Assembly (NCBI RefSeq): GCF_001545075.1
Contig: NZ_FCOB02000039.1
Span: 1 to 64,000, forward strand
Origin: Caballeronia ptereochthonis
GTDB lineage: Bacteria; Pseudomonadota; Gammaproteobacteria; Burkholderiales; Burkholderiaceae
Length of the DNA: 64,000 nucleotides
Reading direction: 5' to 3'
Shown here: piece after piece, positions 28,201 through 36,636 of the stretch
How positions within the stretch are numbered: the first letter of the stretch is position 1
How the letters are laid out: every line of letters begins with the position of its first letter
Notes under the pieces: model-generated
What the model saw: the letters and a program-made list of their open reading frames with translations, nothing else
What the model was told of the DNA's origin: nothing
Database searches by the model: none
Program-made: the position numbers and the translations under genes

Positions 28201-28446
28201 TCAGGCCGTCGCCGCCTTCGGCCGAAGATCCGCCTTGTGCTTCTCGAGCGCCTCGCGCACGATCGGCTCCATCGTCGCGCTGGCTTTCGGATCGTCAAGC
28301 GCGGCGAGAATCGCGAGGCGCATGCGTGGCTCCCAGAAGCGGCGGATGTGATCCGCCACGCTATCGACGGCCTCGGCGCGGTCCGGCATCGAATCGAAAA
28401 ATTCGCCAATGCGGTTCGCCATCTCGATCAGGTTATCGACATCCAT
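28201..28446 (-). CDS. fdsD: Formate dehydrogenase delta subunit
   Basis: An 81-residue small protein typical of the last gene of NAD-linked formate dehydrogenase operons. It contains LIEMANRIGEFFDSMPDRAEAV near residue 5 and IRRFWEPRMRLAI near 34, both hallmarks of the family. In Cupriavidus FdsD is needed for an active enzyme but its role is not fully known. The start is 3 bp after the fdsA stop. Confidence 0.92.
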   Translation of the reverse strand: MDVDNLIEMANRIGEFFDSMPDRAEAVDSVADHIRRFWEPRMRLAILAALDDPKASATMEPIVREALEKHKADLRPKAATA

Positions 28447-28449
28447 TTC

Positions 28450-31380
28450 TTATTTTCCTGAAGTGGCCGGCGCAAGATCGCGCATGTTCATCAGCTCGAG
28501 TTGCTGCGTGTTGAAGCGCGAATAGTCCTGCTGCCATTGCGACGGCTGTTCGACCGGCAGCACCTGCACCGCCGTCACCTTGTATTCCGGACAATTGGTC
28601 GCCCAGTCGGAGGAGTCCGTCGTGATGACGTTCGCGCCCGATTCCGGGAAGTGGAAGGTCGTGTACACGACGCCCGGCTGCATGCGTTCGGAGATCTTCG
28701 CGCGCAGCACGGTTTGCCCCGCACGCGACTCGATGCCGACCCAGTCGTCCATCTTGATGCCGCGATCCTCCGCGTCCGCCGGATGAATCTCCAGGCGATC
28801 CTCCTCGTGCCAGCGCGAATTCTCGGTGCGCCGTGTTTGCGCGCCGACGTTGTACTGCGACAGGATGCGGCCCGTCGTAAGGAGCAACGGATACTTGCGC
28901 GTGACCTTCTCCGAGGTGGCGACGAACTTCGTGATGACGAAGCGTCCCTTGCCGCGCACGAATTCGTCGATGTGCATCGTCGGCGTGCCGTCCGGCGCCT
29001 TCTCGTTGCACGGCCACTGGATGCTGCCGAGCTCGTCGATGCGGTCGTACGAGACGCCGTGGAAGGTCGGCGTGAGGCGCGCGATTTCATCCATGATCTC
29101 GGACGGATGCGTGTAGTCCATCTCGTAGCCGAGTGCGCGCGAAAGCCTGATCGTCACTTCCCAGTCGGAGAGGCCGGCGAGCGGCGGCATCACCTTGCGC
29201 ACGCGCGAGATGCGGCGCTCCGCGTTGGTGAAGGTGCCGTCCTTCTCGAGGAAGGTCGAGCCCGGCAGCAACACGTGCGCGTACTTCGCCGTCTCGTTCA
29301 GGAAGATGTCCTGCACGACGATGCATTCCATCGACGAGAGCGCGTCGGCGACGTGCTGCGTGTTCGGGTCCGACTGGACGATGTCCTCGCCCTGGCAATA
29401 AAGGCCCATGAAGGTGCCGTGCGTGGCGGCGTCGAACATGTTGGGGATGCGCAGGCCCGGCTCGTTTTGCAGCTTGACGTTCCAGGCTTCCTCGAAGAGC
29501 GAGCGCACCGCCGCATCGCCGATATGGCGATAGCCGGGCAGCTCGTGCGGGAACGAGCCCATGTCGCACGAGCCCTGCACGTTGTTCTGGCCGCGCAGCG
29601 GATTCACGCCGACGCCTTCGCGGCCGACGTTGCCCGTCGCCATCGCGAGGTTCGCGATGCCTATCACGGCCGTCGAGCCTTGCGCGTGCTCCGTGACGCC
29701 GAGGCCATAGTAGATCGCGCCGTTGCCGGCCGTCGCGTAGACGCGCGCGGCTTCGCGAACCTGGTTCGCGGGCACGCCGGTGACGGCTTCCATCGCTTCG
29801 GGCGAATTTTCCTCGCGCGCGACGAACTCGCGCCATTGCTCGAATGCGCGCGGCTCGCAGCGTTCCGCGATGAAGTCTTCCTTCAGCAAACCTTCGGTGA
29901 CGATCACGTGCGCGAGTGCGTTGACCATCGCGACGTTCGTGCCGGGCCGCAAGGGCAGGTGATACTGCGCCTTGACGTGCGGCGTATCGACGATATCGAT
30001 GCGGCGCGGATCGATCACGATCAGCTTCGCGCCTTCGCGCACGCGGCGCTTCAGGCGCGAGCCGAACACCGGGTGACCATCGGTCGGATTCGCGCCGATC
30101 ACGATGATCACATCGGCCTTCTCGACGGACGCGAAGGTCTGCGTGCCCGCCGATTCGCCGAGCGTGGTCTTGAGGCCGTAGCCCGTCGGCGAGTGGCACA
30201 CGCGCGCGCAGGTATCGACGTTGTTGTTGCCGAACGCGGCGCGCACGAGCTTCTGCACGAGATACGTCTCTTCGTTCGTGCAGCGCGACGACGTGATGCC
30301 GCCGATCGAATCGCGCCCGTACTTGTCCTGGATGCGGCGGAATTCGCTCGCCGCGTAGTTGATCGCTTCGTCCCACGATACTTCGCGCCACGGATCGGTG
30401 ATCTTCGCGCGAATCATCGGCTTCTTGATGCGATCCTTGTGCGTCGCGTAACCCCATGCGAAGCGGCCCTTCACGCATGCGTGACCTTCGTTCGCCTGGC
30501 CGTTCTTGTTCGGCGTCATGCGCACGACCGTGTTGCCCTTCATCTCCGCCTTGAGCGAGCAGCCGACGCCGCAGTACGCGCAGGTCGTGATCGCCGAGTG
30601 CTCCGCCTGGCCGAGCATGATGACCGTCTTTTCCTGCAGCGTCGCGGTCGGGCAGGCGGCGACGCACGCGCCGCACGACACGCATTCCGATTCCATGAAC
30701 GGCACGTTTTCGCTCGCCGCGACGCGCGATTCGAAACCCCGGCCGGCGATCGTCAGCGCGAACGTGCCCTGGGTTTCCTCGCAGGCGCGCACGCAGCGAT
30801 TGCAGACGATGCACTTCGACGGATCGTAGGTGAAGTACGGATTCGATTCGTCCTTCCTGTCCTTCAAGTGGTTCGCGCCTTCGTAGCCGTAGCGCACTTC
30901 ACGCAGGCCGACGACGCCCGCCATGTCCTGCAGCTCACAGTCGCCGTTGGCGGGGCAGGTGAGGCAGTCGAGCGGGTGATCGGAGATGTAGAGCTCCATC
31001 ACGTTGCGACGAAGCGATTGCAGCCTGTCGCTTTGCGTGCGCACTTTCATGCCCGCTTCGACGGGCGTGGTGCACGACGCCGGATAGCCGCGCCTGCCTT
31101 CGATCTCCACGAGGCACAGACGGCACGAGCCCCACGGCTCCAGAGAATCGGTCGCGCAGAGCTTCGGCACGTTGACGCCGGCCTCGATCGCGGCGCGCAT
31201 CACGGACGTGCCCGCCGGCACCGTGACCGACTCGCCGTCGATTTCCAGCGTCACGTCGACATCGGCATGACGCAGCGGCGTGCCGTAATCGGTCTCGTCG
31301 AACGGATCGCGGCGCTGCACCGACGCCGCGCTCTTGCACGCGCAGTTGCCGGAGCCGCAGCCGTTGATGGTGTTGGACAT
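28450..31380 (-). CDS. fdsA: NAD-dependent formate dehydrogenase alpha subunit
   Basis: A 976-residue molybdo-subunit that oxidises formate to CO2 in the cytoplasm and passes electrons through Fe-S clusters to FdsB. Order: an N-terminal 2Fe-2S ferredoxin-like domain (CRLCLVEIEG), a His/Cys 4Fe-4S site (DHPLDCLTCPANGDCEL), two 4Fe-4S binding motifs (CIVCNRCVRACEE and CVSCGACVAACPT), then CAYCGVGC and the molybdopterin domain with the Mo-ligand cysteine in ARVCHSPTGYG. Mo-bis-MGD cofactor is expected. The ligand is Cys, not selenocysteine. fdsB lies 13 bp upstream and fdsD 3 bp downstream. Confidence 0.96.
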   Translation of the reverse strand: MSNTINGCGSGNCACKSAASVQRRDPFDETDYGTPLRHADVDVTLEIDGESVTVPAGTSVMRAAIEAGVNVPKLCATDSLEPWGSCRLCLVEIEGRRGYPASCTTPVEAGMKVRTQSDRLQSLRRNVMELYISDHPLDCLTCPANGDCELQDMAGVVGLREVRYGYEGANHLKDRKDESNPYFTYDPSKCIVCNRCVRACEETQGTFALTIAGRGFESRVAASENVPFMESECVSCGACVAACPTATLQEKTVIMLGQAEHSAITTCAYCGVGCSLKAEMKGNTVVRMTPNKNGQANEGHACVKGRFAWGYATHKDRIKKPMIRAKITDPWREVSWDEAINYAASEFRRIQDKYGRDSIGGITSSRCTNEETYLVQKLVRAAFGNNNVDTCARVCHSPTGYGLKTTLGESAGTQTFASVEKADVIIVIGANPTDGHPVFGSRLKRRVREGAKLIVIDPRRIDIVDTPHVKAQYHLPLRPGTNVAMVNALAHVIVTEGLLKEDFIAERCEPRAFEQWREFVAREENSPEAMEAVTGVPANQVREAARVYATAGNGAIYYGLGVTEHAQGSTAVIGIANLAMATGNVGREGVGVNPLRGQNNVQGSCDMGSFPHELPGYRHIGDAAVRSLFEEAWNVKLQNEPGLRIPNMFDAATHGTFMGLYCQGEDIVQSDPNTQHVADALSSMECIVVQDIFLNETAKYAHVLLPGSTFLEKDGTFTNAERRISRVRKVMPPLAGLSDWEVTIRLSRALGYEMDYTHPSEIMDEIARLTPTFHGVSYDRIDELGSIQWPCNEKAPDGTPTMHIDEFVRGKGRFVITKFVATSEKVTRKYPLLLTTGRILSQYNVGAQTRRTENSRWHEEDRLEIHPADAEDRGIKMDDWVGIESRAGQTVLRAKISERMQPGVVYTTFHFPESGANVITTDSSDWATNCPEYKVTAVQVLPVEQPSQWQQDYSRFNTQQLELMNMRDLAPATSGK

Positions 31381-31393
31381 GGTTGTCTCCTTT

Positions 31394-32950
31394 TTATGCC
31401 GCTTTCTGTGCGGGCGTGCGGGGCAGCCCGAAATCCTCGGGGAAGTGGTCGAGCGCGGAGATCACCGGGAACGGCGTCATGCCGCCCATCGCACAGAGCG
31501 AGCCCGCGACCATCGTGTCGCACAGCTCGCGCAGGAGCGTGACCTGTCTCACCGACGTGTCGCCCTCGCGGATCTTCGCGATCACTTCCTCCCCGCGCGT
31601 CGAGCCGATGCGGCACGGCGTGCACTTGCCGCACGATTCGATCGCGCAGAAATGCATCGCGTATTGCGCGAGCTCGGCGAGGTTCGAGGTGTCGTCGTGG
31701 ATCACGAGTCCGCCGTGGCCGACCACCGCGCCGACCTTCGCGTATTCCTCGTAGTCGAGCGGAATGTCCCACTGGCTTTCCGGCAAATACGTGCCGAGCG
31801 GGCCGCCCACCTGCACCGCGCGCGCGGGACGTCCGCTCGCCGTGCCGGCGCCGTATTCATGGATCAGCTCGCGCAGCGTCACGCCGAACGCCAGTTCGAC
31901 GAGCCCGCCTTGCTTCACGTTGCCCGCGATCTGGAAGGGCAGCGTGCCGCGCGAACGGCCCATGCCGAAGTCGCGATAGAACGCCGCGCCCTTTGCGAAG
32001 ATGATCGGCACGGTCGCGAGCGTGATGACGTTGTTGATGACCGTCGGCTTGCCATACAGACCGACGAGCGCCGGCACCGGCGGCTTCGCGCGCACGATGC
32101 CGCGCTTGCCTTCGAGCGATTCGAGCAGCGCCGTTTCCTCGCCGCAGACATAGGAGCCCGCGCCCTTCGCCACGTACAGCTCGAACGCATGCGACGTGCC
32201 GAGCACGCTCGCGCCGAGCCAGCCCGCGTCGCGCGCGCGGTCGATCGCGCGGTTCAGCGCTGCGATCGAGTGCGGATACTCGCTGCGCACATAGATGTAG
32301 CCCTTGGTCGCGCCCGTCGCCACACCCGCGATGATCATGCCCTCGATCAGCATGTACGGATCGCTTTCCATGACGAGCCGGTCGGAGAACGTGCCGGAGT
32401 CGCCTTCGTCCGCGTTGCAGACGATGTACTTCTGGTCCGACAGCGCGGCACGCACCGTCTTCCACTTGATGCCCGCCGGGAACGCCGCGCCGCCGCGTCC
32501 GCGCAGGCCGGAATCGAGGAGCGCCGCGATGACGGCATCGCCGTTCATGTCGAGCACGTTGCGCAGGCCCTGGAGGCCGCCGAGCGCGACGTAATCGTCG
32601 ATGGAAAGCGGGTCCGTGATGCCGATGCGCGCGAACGTCAGACGCTGCTGCTTTTTCAGATACGGAATCTCGTCGACGACGCCGACGTTCTTCTCGTGCG
32701 CGCCGCCCTCGATCAGTCCGGCATCGAACAGCGCGGCGATGTCTTCGGCTTCGACGTTCGCATAGCCGATGCGGCCACGCGCCGTTTCGACCTCGACGAG
32801 CGGTTCGAGATAGAACAGCCCGCGCGAACCGTTGCGCACGATCTGCACGTCGAGGCCGCGCTTCTGCGCCTCGCTCGCGACGGCCTCGGCGACCGCTTCC
32901 GCGCCCAGCGCGAGCGCGGCGGAATCGATGGGTACGTAGATGCGCGTCAT
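31394..32950 (-). CDS. fdsB: NAD-dependent formate dehydrogenase beta subunit
   Basis: A 518-residue NuoF-like diaphorase subunit that transfers electrons to NAD. The FMN/NADH site is GLRGRGGAAFPAGIKW near residue 150 and the 4Fe-4S motif is ESCGKCTPCRIG near 440. An N-terminal region of about 100 residues precedes the NuoF core. The start at 32950 overlaps the fdsG stop by four bases (ATGA). The gene belongs to the fdsG-fdsB-fdsA-fdsD operon. Confidence 0.96.
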   Translation of the reverse strand: MTRIYVPIDSAALALGAEAVAEAVASEAQKRGLDVQIVRNGSRGLFYLEPLVEVETARGRIGYANVEAEDIAALFDAGLIEGGAHEKNVGVVDEIPYLKKQQRLTFARIGITDPLSIDDYVALGGLQGLRNVLDMNGDAVIAALLDSGLRGRGGAAFPAGIKWKTVRAALSDQKYIVCNADEGDSGTFSDRLVMESDPYMLIEGMIIAGVATGATKGYIYVRSEYPHSIAALNRAIDRARDAGWLGASVLGTSHAFELYVAKGAGSYVCGEETALLESLEGKRGIVRAKPPVPALVGLYGKPTVINNVITLATVPIIFAKGAAFYRDFGMGRSRGTLPFQIAGNVKQGGLVELAFGVTLRELIHEYGAGTASGRPARAVQVGGPLGTYLPESQWDIPLDYEEYAKVGAVVGHGGLVIHDDTSNLAELAQYAMHFCAIESCGKCTPCRIGSTRGEEVIAKIREGDTSVRQVTLLRELCDTMVAGSLCAMGGMTPFPVISALDHFPEDFGLPRTPAQKAA

Positions 32951-33444
32951 GCCGTCACCTCCGCCTTGTCGCCCACTTTCGCCTGCGCCGCCGCGTACAG
33001 GCGATCGAATTTCGCCGGCGTGACTTTCGCGTGCAGCTCGCCGTTGATCATCATCGATGGCGACAGCGCGCACTGACCAAGGCAGAACACGGATTCGAGC
33101 TCCGTGTCCTCCGCATGCCCGCTGTCGAAGCGGCAGCCGGTGCGCCCTTCGATGTGTTCCTTCAGCGCTTCCGTGCCCATGCTGCGGCACGCTTCCGCGC
33201 GGCAGAGCTGCACGGTCACGCGCGCGGGGGGCGCGGAACGGAAGTGGTGGTAATAGGTGATCACGCCATGCACCTCGGCGCGCGACAGCGACAACGCGCG
33301 CGAGAGCGGCGCGACGGCGGTCTCGGGCACGTAGCCGACTTCGTCCTGAATGGCATGCAGGATGGTCATCAAGGTCGCGCCCTGCACTGCATGGCGGCGA
33401 ACCAGCTCTTCAGATGCAGCGGCGGACAGCTGCGTGTGTGTCAT
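32947..33444 (-). CDS. fdsG: NAD-dependent formate dehydrogenase gamma subunit
   Basis: A 165-residue NuoE-like 2Fe-2S protein. The four cysteine ligands are in LCRAEACRSMG and FCLGQCALSP. The start at 33444 (MTHTQLSAAASEE) is chosen because the long upstream frame runs through the promoter region. It is the first gene of the fds operon and is divergent from the regulator gene at 33575. Confidence 0.95.
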   Translation of the reverse strand: MTHTQLSAAASEELVRRHAVQGATLMTILHAIQDEVGYVPETAVAPLSRALSLSRAEVHGVITYYHHFRSAPPARVTVQLCRAEACRSMGTEALKEHIEGRTGCRFDSGHAEDTELESVFCLGQCALSPSMMINGELHAKVTPAKFDRLYAAAQAKVGDKAEVTA

Positions 33445-33495
33445 GGGGGACTCCTCCAACGCTCGGCATATGTTTTGTTGATGCATATTTAGGAC

Positions 33496-33523
33496 GATAT
33501 AATCTGAGGCGCCGAGCCTGCAA
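33496..33523 (-). promoter_or_regulatory. Candidate fds operon promoter with ModE-like half-sites
   Basis: On the minus strand TTGCAG (33518-33523) and TATATC (33496-33501) are 16 bp apart, about 50 bp before fdsG. The -10 lies in GACGATATAATC, and a similar GTCGTGATATATC is at 33536-33548. These resemble the TATA-rich half-sites of ModE operators and may bind the divergent regulator. The promoter match is fair; the operator is a guess. Confidence 0.45.
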
Positions 33524-33574
33524 AAGAACAATAGGCGTCGTGATATATCTTGGCAATAGGATGGGGGAGTGCAT

Positions 33575-34645
33575 ATGGTAGACGTCGAATGCCGGGCCGA
33601 GCTGGTTCTGCGGGACGCCGATGGCCGGGAAACCAGTCTCAGCGCGGTTGTGCCGCTTTTGCAACTCGTCGCACAAACGGGCAGCATCGCGAATGCCGCG
33701 AGCGCTAAGGGTTTGTCCTATCGGCACGCGTGGGGCTTGTTGCGCGAAATCGAGGTGCGGCTGGGCGGCGCGCTCATCACCAAATCGCGCGGCCGCGGCT
33801 CCGTGCTTTCCGAACTGGGCGAATCGGTGCTGCGTGCGCAGCGCGTGTGCGGCGAGCGGCTCGAAGTGCCGTTGCAGACCGTGGCGAACGACGTCGCCGG
33901 GGAATTGAACCGGCGCCTCGCGGGCGGCGTCACGCAAGTGCGGATTCACGCGTCGCACGGTTATGCGGTCGCCACACTCGTGCGCGCGCTCGGTGAACAG
34001 CGCGTGCCGGTCGACATCAAGTATCGCGAGAGCGCCGAGGCGATGAGCGCGCTCGCGCGCGGCGAGTGCGAGCTGGCGGGCTTCCACTTGCCGATCGGCG
34101 AATTTCGCTCGACCTGCGCCGATATCTACCGGCCGTATCTGGATCAGAGCAAGCATCAACTGATTCGCCTCACGCGCCGCACGCAGGGTCTCTTCTTGCC
34201 GAAGGGCAATCCGAAGCACATCCAGGGCTTGCGCGACCTCGCGCGCAGCGACGTGCGCTTCGTGAACCGCCAGCCCGGCTCGGGCACGCGCATGCTGCTC
34301 GATCTGTCGCTGCGAAGCGTGGGCGTCGATCCGGATCAGATCAACGGGTATGCAACCACCGAGCTCACGCATTCGGCGATCGCCGCTTTCGTCGCGAGCG
34401 GCATGGCCGATCTCGGCTTCGGCGTGCAGCCCGCCGCGCAGCATTTCGCGCTCGATTTCATTCCGATCATCGACGAGGACTATTTTTTTGCCTGCGAGCG
34501 CGCCCGGCTCGATGAGGCGCGCCTCGCCTCAGTGTTGCGCATCCTGCGCAGCGAAGGCTTCACCGACAGCGTCGCGCTGCTCGAAGGCTATGATCCGGCG
34601 CGCTGCGGCTCGCTGGTCGACGTCGACGAAGGCCTGCGCGGTTGA
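33575..34645 (+). CDS. ModE-like HTH regulator with periplasmic-binding-type ligand domain
   Basis: A 356-residue regulator divergent from fdsGBAD by 130 bp. The N-terminal 100 residues form a winged HTH like that of ModE/LysR (LLQLVAQTGSIANAASAKGLSYRHAWGLL). The remaining 250 resemble a soluble periplasmic-binding-protein fold (PBP-like, PF12727-type): VRFVNRQPGSGTRMLLDLSL and ATTELTHSAIAAFVASGMADLGFGVQ. The ATG at 33575 has GGGGGA 6 bases upstream and is preferred to GTG 33569. By position it probably controls formate dehydrogenase, perhaps in response to formate or molybdate. The ligand is unknown. Confidence 0.82.
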   Translation: MVDVECRAELVLRDADGRETSLSAVVPLLQLVAQTGSIANAASAKGLSYRHAWGLLREIEVRLGGALITKSRGRGSVLSELGESVLRAQRVCGERLEVPLQTVANDVAGELNRRLAGGVTQVRIHASHGYAVATLVRALGEQRVPVDIKYRESAEAMSALARGECELAGFHLPIGEFRSTCADIYRPYLDQSKHQLIRLTRRTQGLFLPKGNPKHIQGLRDLARSDVRFVNRQPGSGTRMLLDLSLRSVGVDPDQINGYATTELTHSAIAAFVASGMADLGFGVQPAAQHFALDFIPIIDEDYFFACERARLDEARLASVLRILRSEGFTDSVALLEGYDPARCGSLVDVDEGLRG

Positions 34646-34803
34646 AGTGAGCGCTCATTGAACAGCGGAAACGAGCGGTAAGAGAGCGGAGCGTGCCCGG
34701 GACTGCCATCGGCGGCGAATTGGGTTAACCTAACGCCTTGCTTCCGTGTATAGCAGTCGAATTCACTCGCTCGAGGCGCGGCCCGACCGCGCGAAACATC
34801 GCC

Positions 34804-35073
34804 ATGAAATTCTCGTTGCTCGCCTGTTCCTCCGCCGCGCTCGTCGCCGGCGCGATCTATCTGGTTCCTGTCGCCTTTGCCCAGAATTCGCCGGGCCTGC
34901 CGGGCGGCGTGCTGCAAGACCAATTCCGTTTCAACGAGCATCCGCAGATGCAGTTCGCCGCGTCCGCTCCGTCGGAGAAGTATCAGAATGGCAAGTCGGC
35001 GATGCGTCGCCGTGGCGACGCCGGCGATCCCAATGGCTGCAATCTGAAGTGCCCCAAAGACGGCACGAACTGA
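34804..35073 (+). CDS. Small secreted protein of unknown function
   Basis: An 89-residue protein starting MKFSLLACSSAALVAGAIYL, a clear signal peptide ending AFA-QN. The mature part of about 60 residues is polar with GLPGGVLQDQFRFNEHPQMQ and ends in CNLKCPKDGTN with two cysteines that could pair. I do not recognise the family. The start is chosen for the signal peptide. It is flanked by gaps of 158 and 470 bp, so it is probably transcribed alone. Confidence 0.55.
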   Translation: MKFSLLACSSAALVAGAIYLVPVAFAQNSPGLPGGVLQDQFRFNEHPQMQFAASAPSEKYQNGKSAMRRRGDAGDPNGCNLKCPKDGTN

Positions 35074-35543
35074 TCGTTGAACGAACACGCGGCGCATACC
35101 GCTCGCGCGCCGCGTGCAGGCTCTCCTCCCACTCTCTTCCCTGGCGCTGCTGCGGCGCGGCGTGATGCACCGAATAGTGCGCTGCGGCTGCAGCGCTTCG
35201 CGCTGTCCATCTCGTCAGCGCTCGCTGAAATGAGGGTTTGCGCAGTGCGCCATATCGTGTGCGCATCGCCGCATTGGTTCCCCGATCTGTTATGTCGCGA
35301 CCGAAAAACACTACCTGATGGCGGGCGTTTGGTCTGACGTCAGGAGTACCTTAAGCGTGCGCGACGCCGTTGATTTTCCGGGCGCACGCGGCTCGAAAGT
35401 TCCATAAACAGAAAAACAGGAAGTGCGCCGGCAGCATCGACGACGCGACTCATCGCGTGCGGCGGACGGCGTCGGGGACCACGATACGTTGGCAGGACGT
35501 GTGGCCTCCGAGCGCACTTCGGATTTGCCGAGGGACAGGATAA
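35074..35543. other. Intergenic region, 470 bp
   Basis: No convincing gene. A small stem TCAGCG/CGCTGA and a perfect palindrome CTGACGTCAG at 35334-35343 are present. It must contain the promoter of the glycosyltransferase gene but no standard -35/-10 pair stands out. Confidence 0.5.
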
Positions 35544-36620
35544 ATGCGAATTCTCCAGGTCATACTGGCACCTCGTCTGTCGGGGGCGGAGGTTCTTGCC
35601 AAGGGCGTCGCGATCGGACATCAGCGCGGAGGGCACAACGTGTGCATCGCGTCGTTGATGCCCGAGCACGACGACTTCTCGCACATCAGCGCGGAGCTCC
35701 GCGAACACGGCGTCACCTGCCTTTTTCCGGCGAGAGCGCCCGGCAGGCTCGGGCGCCTCCTGTTTCTCCATCGGGCGATTCGCACGTTCAAGCCCGACAT
35801 CATCTTCGCGCACGCGACCATTCCCGCGCTCTACGTGCGCGCAGTGCCGACGCGCGTGCCGATCGTCTGGGTCATGCATTCGGGCGCGAACGATTTCGCC
35901 AACGGCGCGCTGCTGCGTGCCGAGCGGATTCTGTCGGGCCGCGCGAAGGCCGTGATCGGCGTGTCGCAGAAGAACATCGACGATTACGTGAAGGAGGTCG
36001 GCTCGCATCCGTCGATGATCGTCGTGCCGAATGGTGTCGACGTGTCGCGCTTCGCCGACGAAGCGCTGCCGGCCGTGCCCGTCGCGTACAAGCAGATCGT
36101 GCAGGTCGGCCGCTACATTCCCGAGAAGAACCAGTTGCAGACGGTCGAGGCTTTCGCGCATGTCGCGCGCGTCGATCCCGATGCGCGTCTGCTGCTGTGC
36201 GGCGTGATCGAGAACATCGCCTATCACGCGGCGGTGGTCGATCTCGTCGCGAAACTCGGGCTCGAAGACCGCGTCGCGGTCGACGGGCCGCAGATGAATG
36301 TCGCGCAGATCCTGCGTTCGTCGACCGTCTTCGCGATGCCGTCGAGCTTCGAGGCGCATAGCATCGGCTTTCTGGAGGCGCTCGCATCGGGCATTCCGGT
36401 GGTCGCGAGCGCGATCGCCGCATTCGCTTTCGCGAGCAATTTCTCCGGCGTGCAACTGCTCGATACGAGCGATATCGACGCCTACGGCCGCGCGCTCCTC
36501 GACGCGCTGACGCAGCCGCGCGCCCCGCGCCCGCTCAACGGCCTGACCCTGCAGAGCACGGCGGACCGCTATCTGGCGATCGCGCGTGATGTGCTGAATC
36601 TGCGGGTCGGGCTGAGCTGA
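35544..36620 (+). CDS. Glycosyltransferase family 4 protein
   Basis: A 358-residue GT-B enzyme. The N-terminal domain begins MRILQVILAPRLSGAEVLAK, and the C-terminal nucleotide-sugar domain contains IVQVGRYIPEKNQLQTVEAF near residue 185 and the E-x7-E-like block SSFEAHSIGFLEALASGIPV near 265. It should transfer a sugar from an activated donor to a surface glycan or lipid. It converges with a secreted PIG-L/FG-GAP protein gene. No other polysaccharide genes are next to it, so its pathway is unclear. Confidence 0.88.
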   Translation: MRILQVILAPRLSGAEVLAKGVAIGHQRGGHNVCIASLMPEHDDFSHISAELREHGVTCLFPARAPGRLGRLLFLHRAIRTFKPDIIFAHATIPALYVRAVPTRVPIVWVMHSGANDFANGALLRAERILSGRAKAVIGVSQKNIDDYVKEVGSHPSMIVVPNGVDVSRFADEALPAVPVAYKQIVQVGRYIPEKNQLQTVEAFAHVARVDPDARLLLCGVIENIAYHAAVVDLVAKLGLEDRVAVDGPQMNVAQILRSSTVFAMPSSFEAHSIGFLEALASGIPVVASAIAAFAFASNFSGVQLLDTSDIDAYGRALLDALTQPRAPRPLNGLTLQSTADRYLAIARDVLNLRVGLS

Positions 36621-36636
36621 GCCCGAGTCGCTTCCT

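Noticed and set aside
28501-31542. A 1013-codon open frame on the plus strand across fdsA
   Set aside because: It lies opposite fdsA, is dominated by Arg, His, Asp and Ala, and has no family similarity. Long antisense frames are expected at this GC content.
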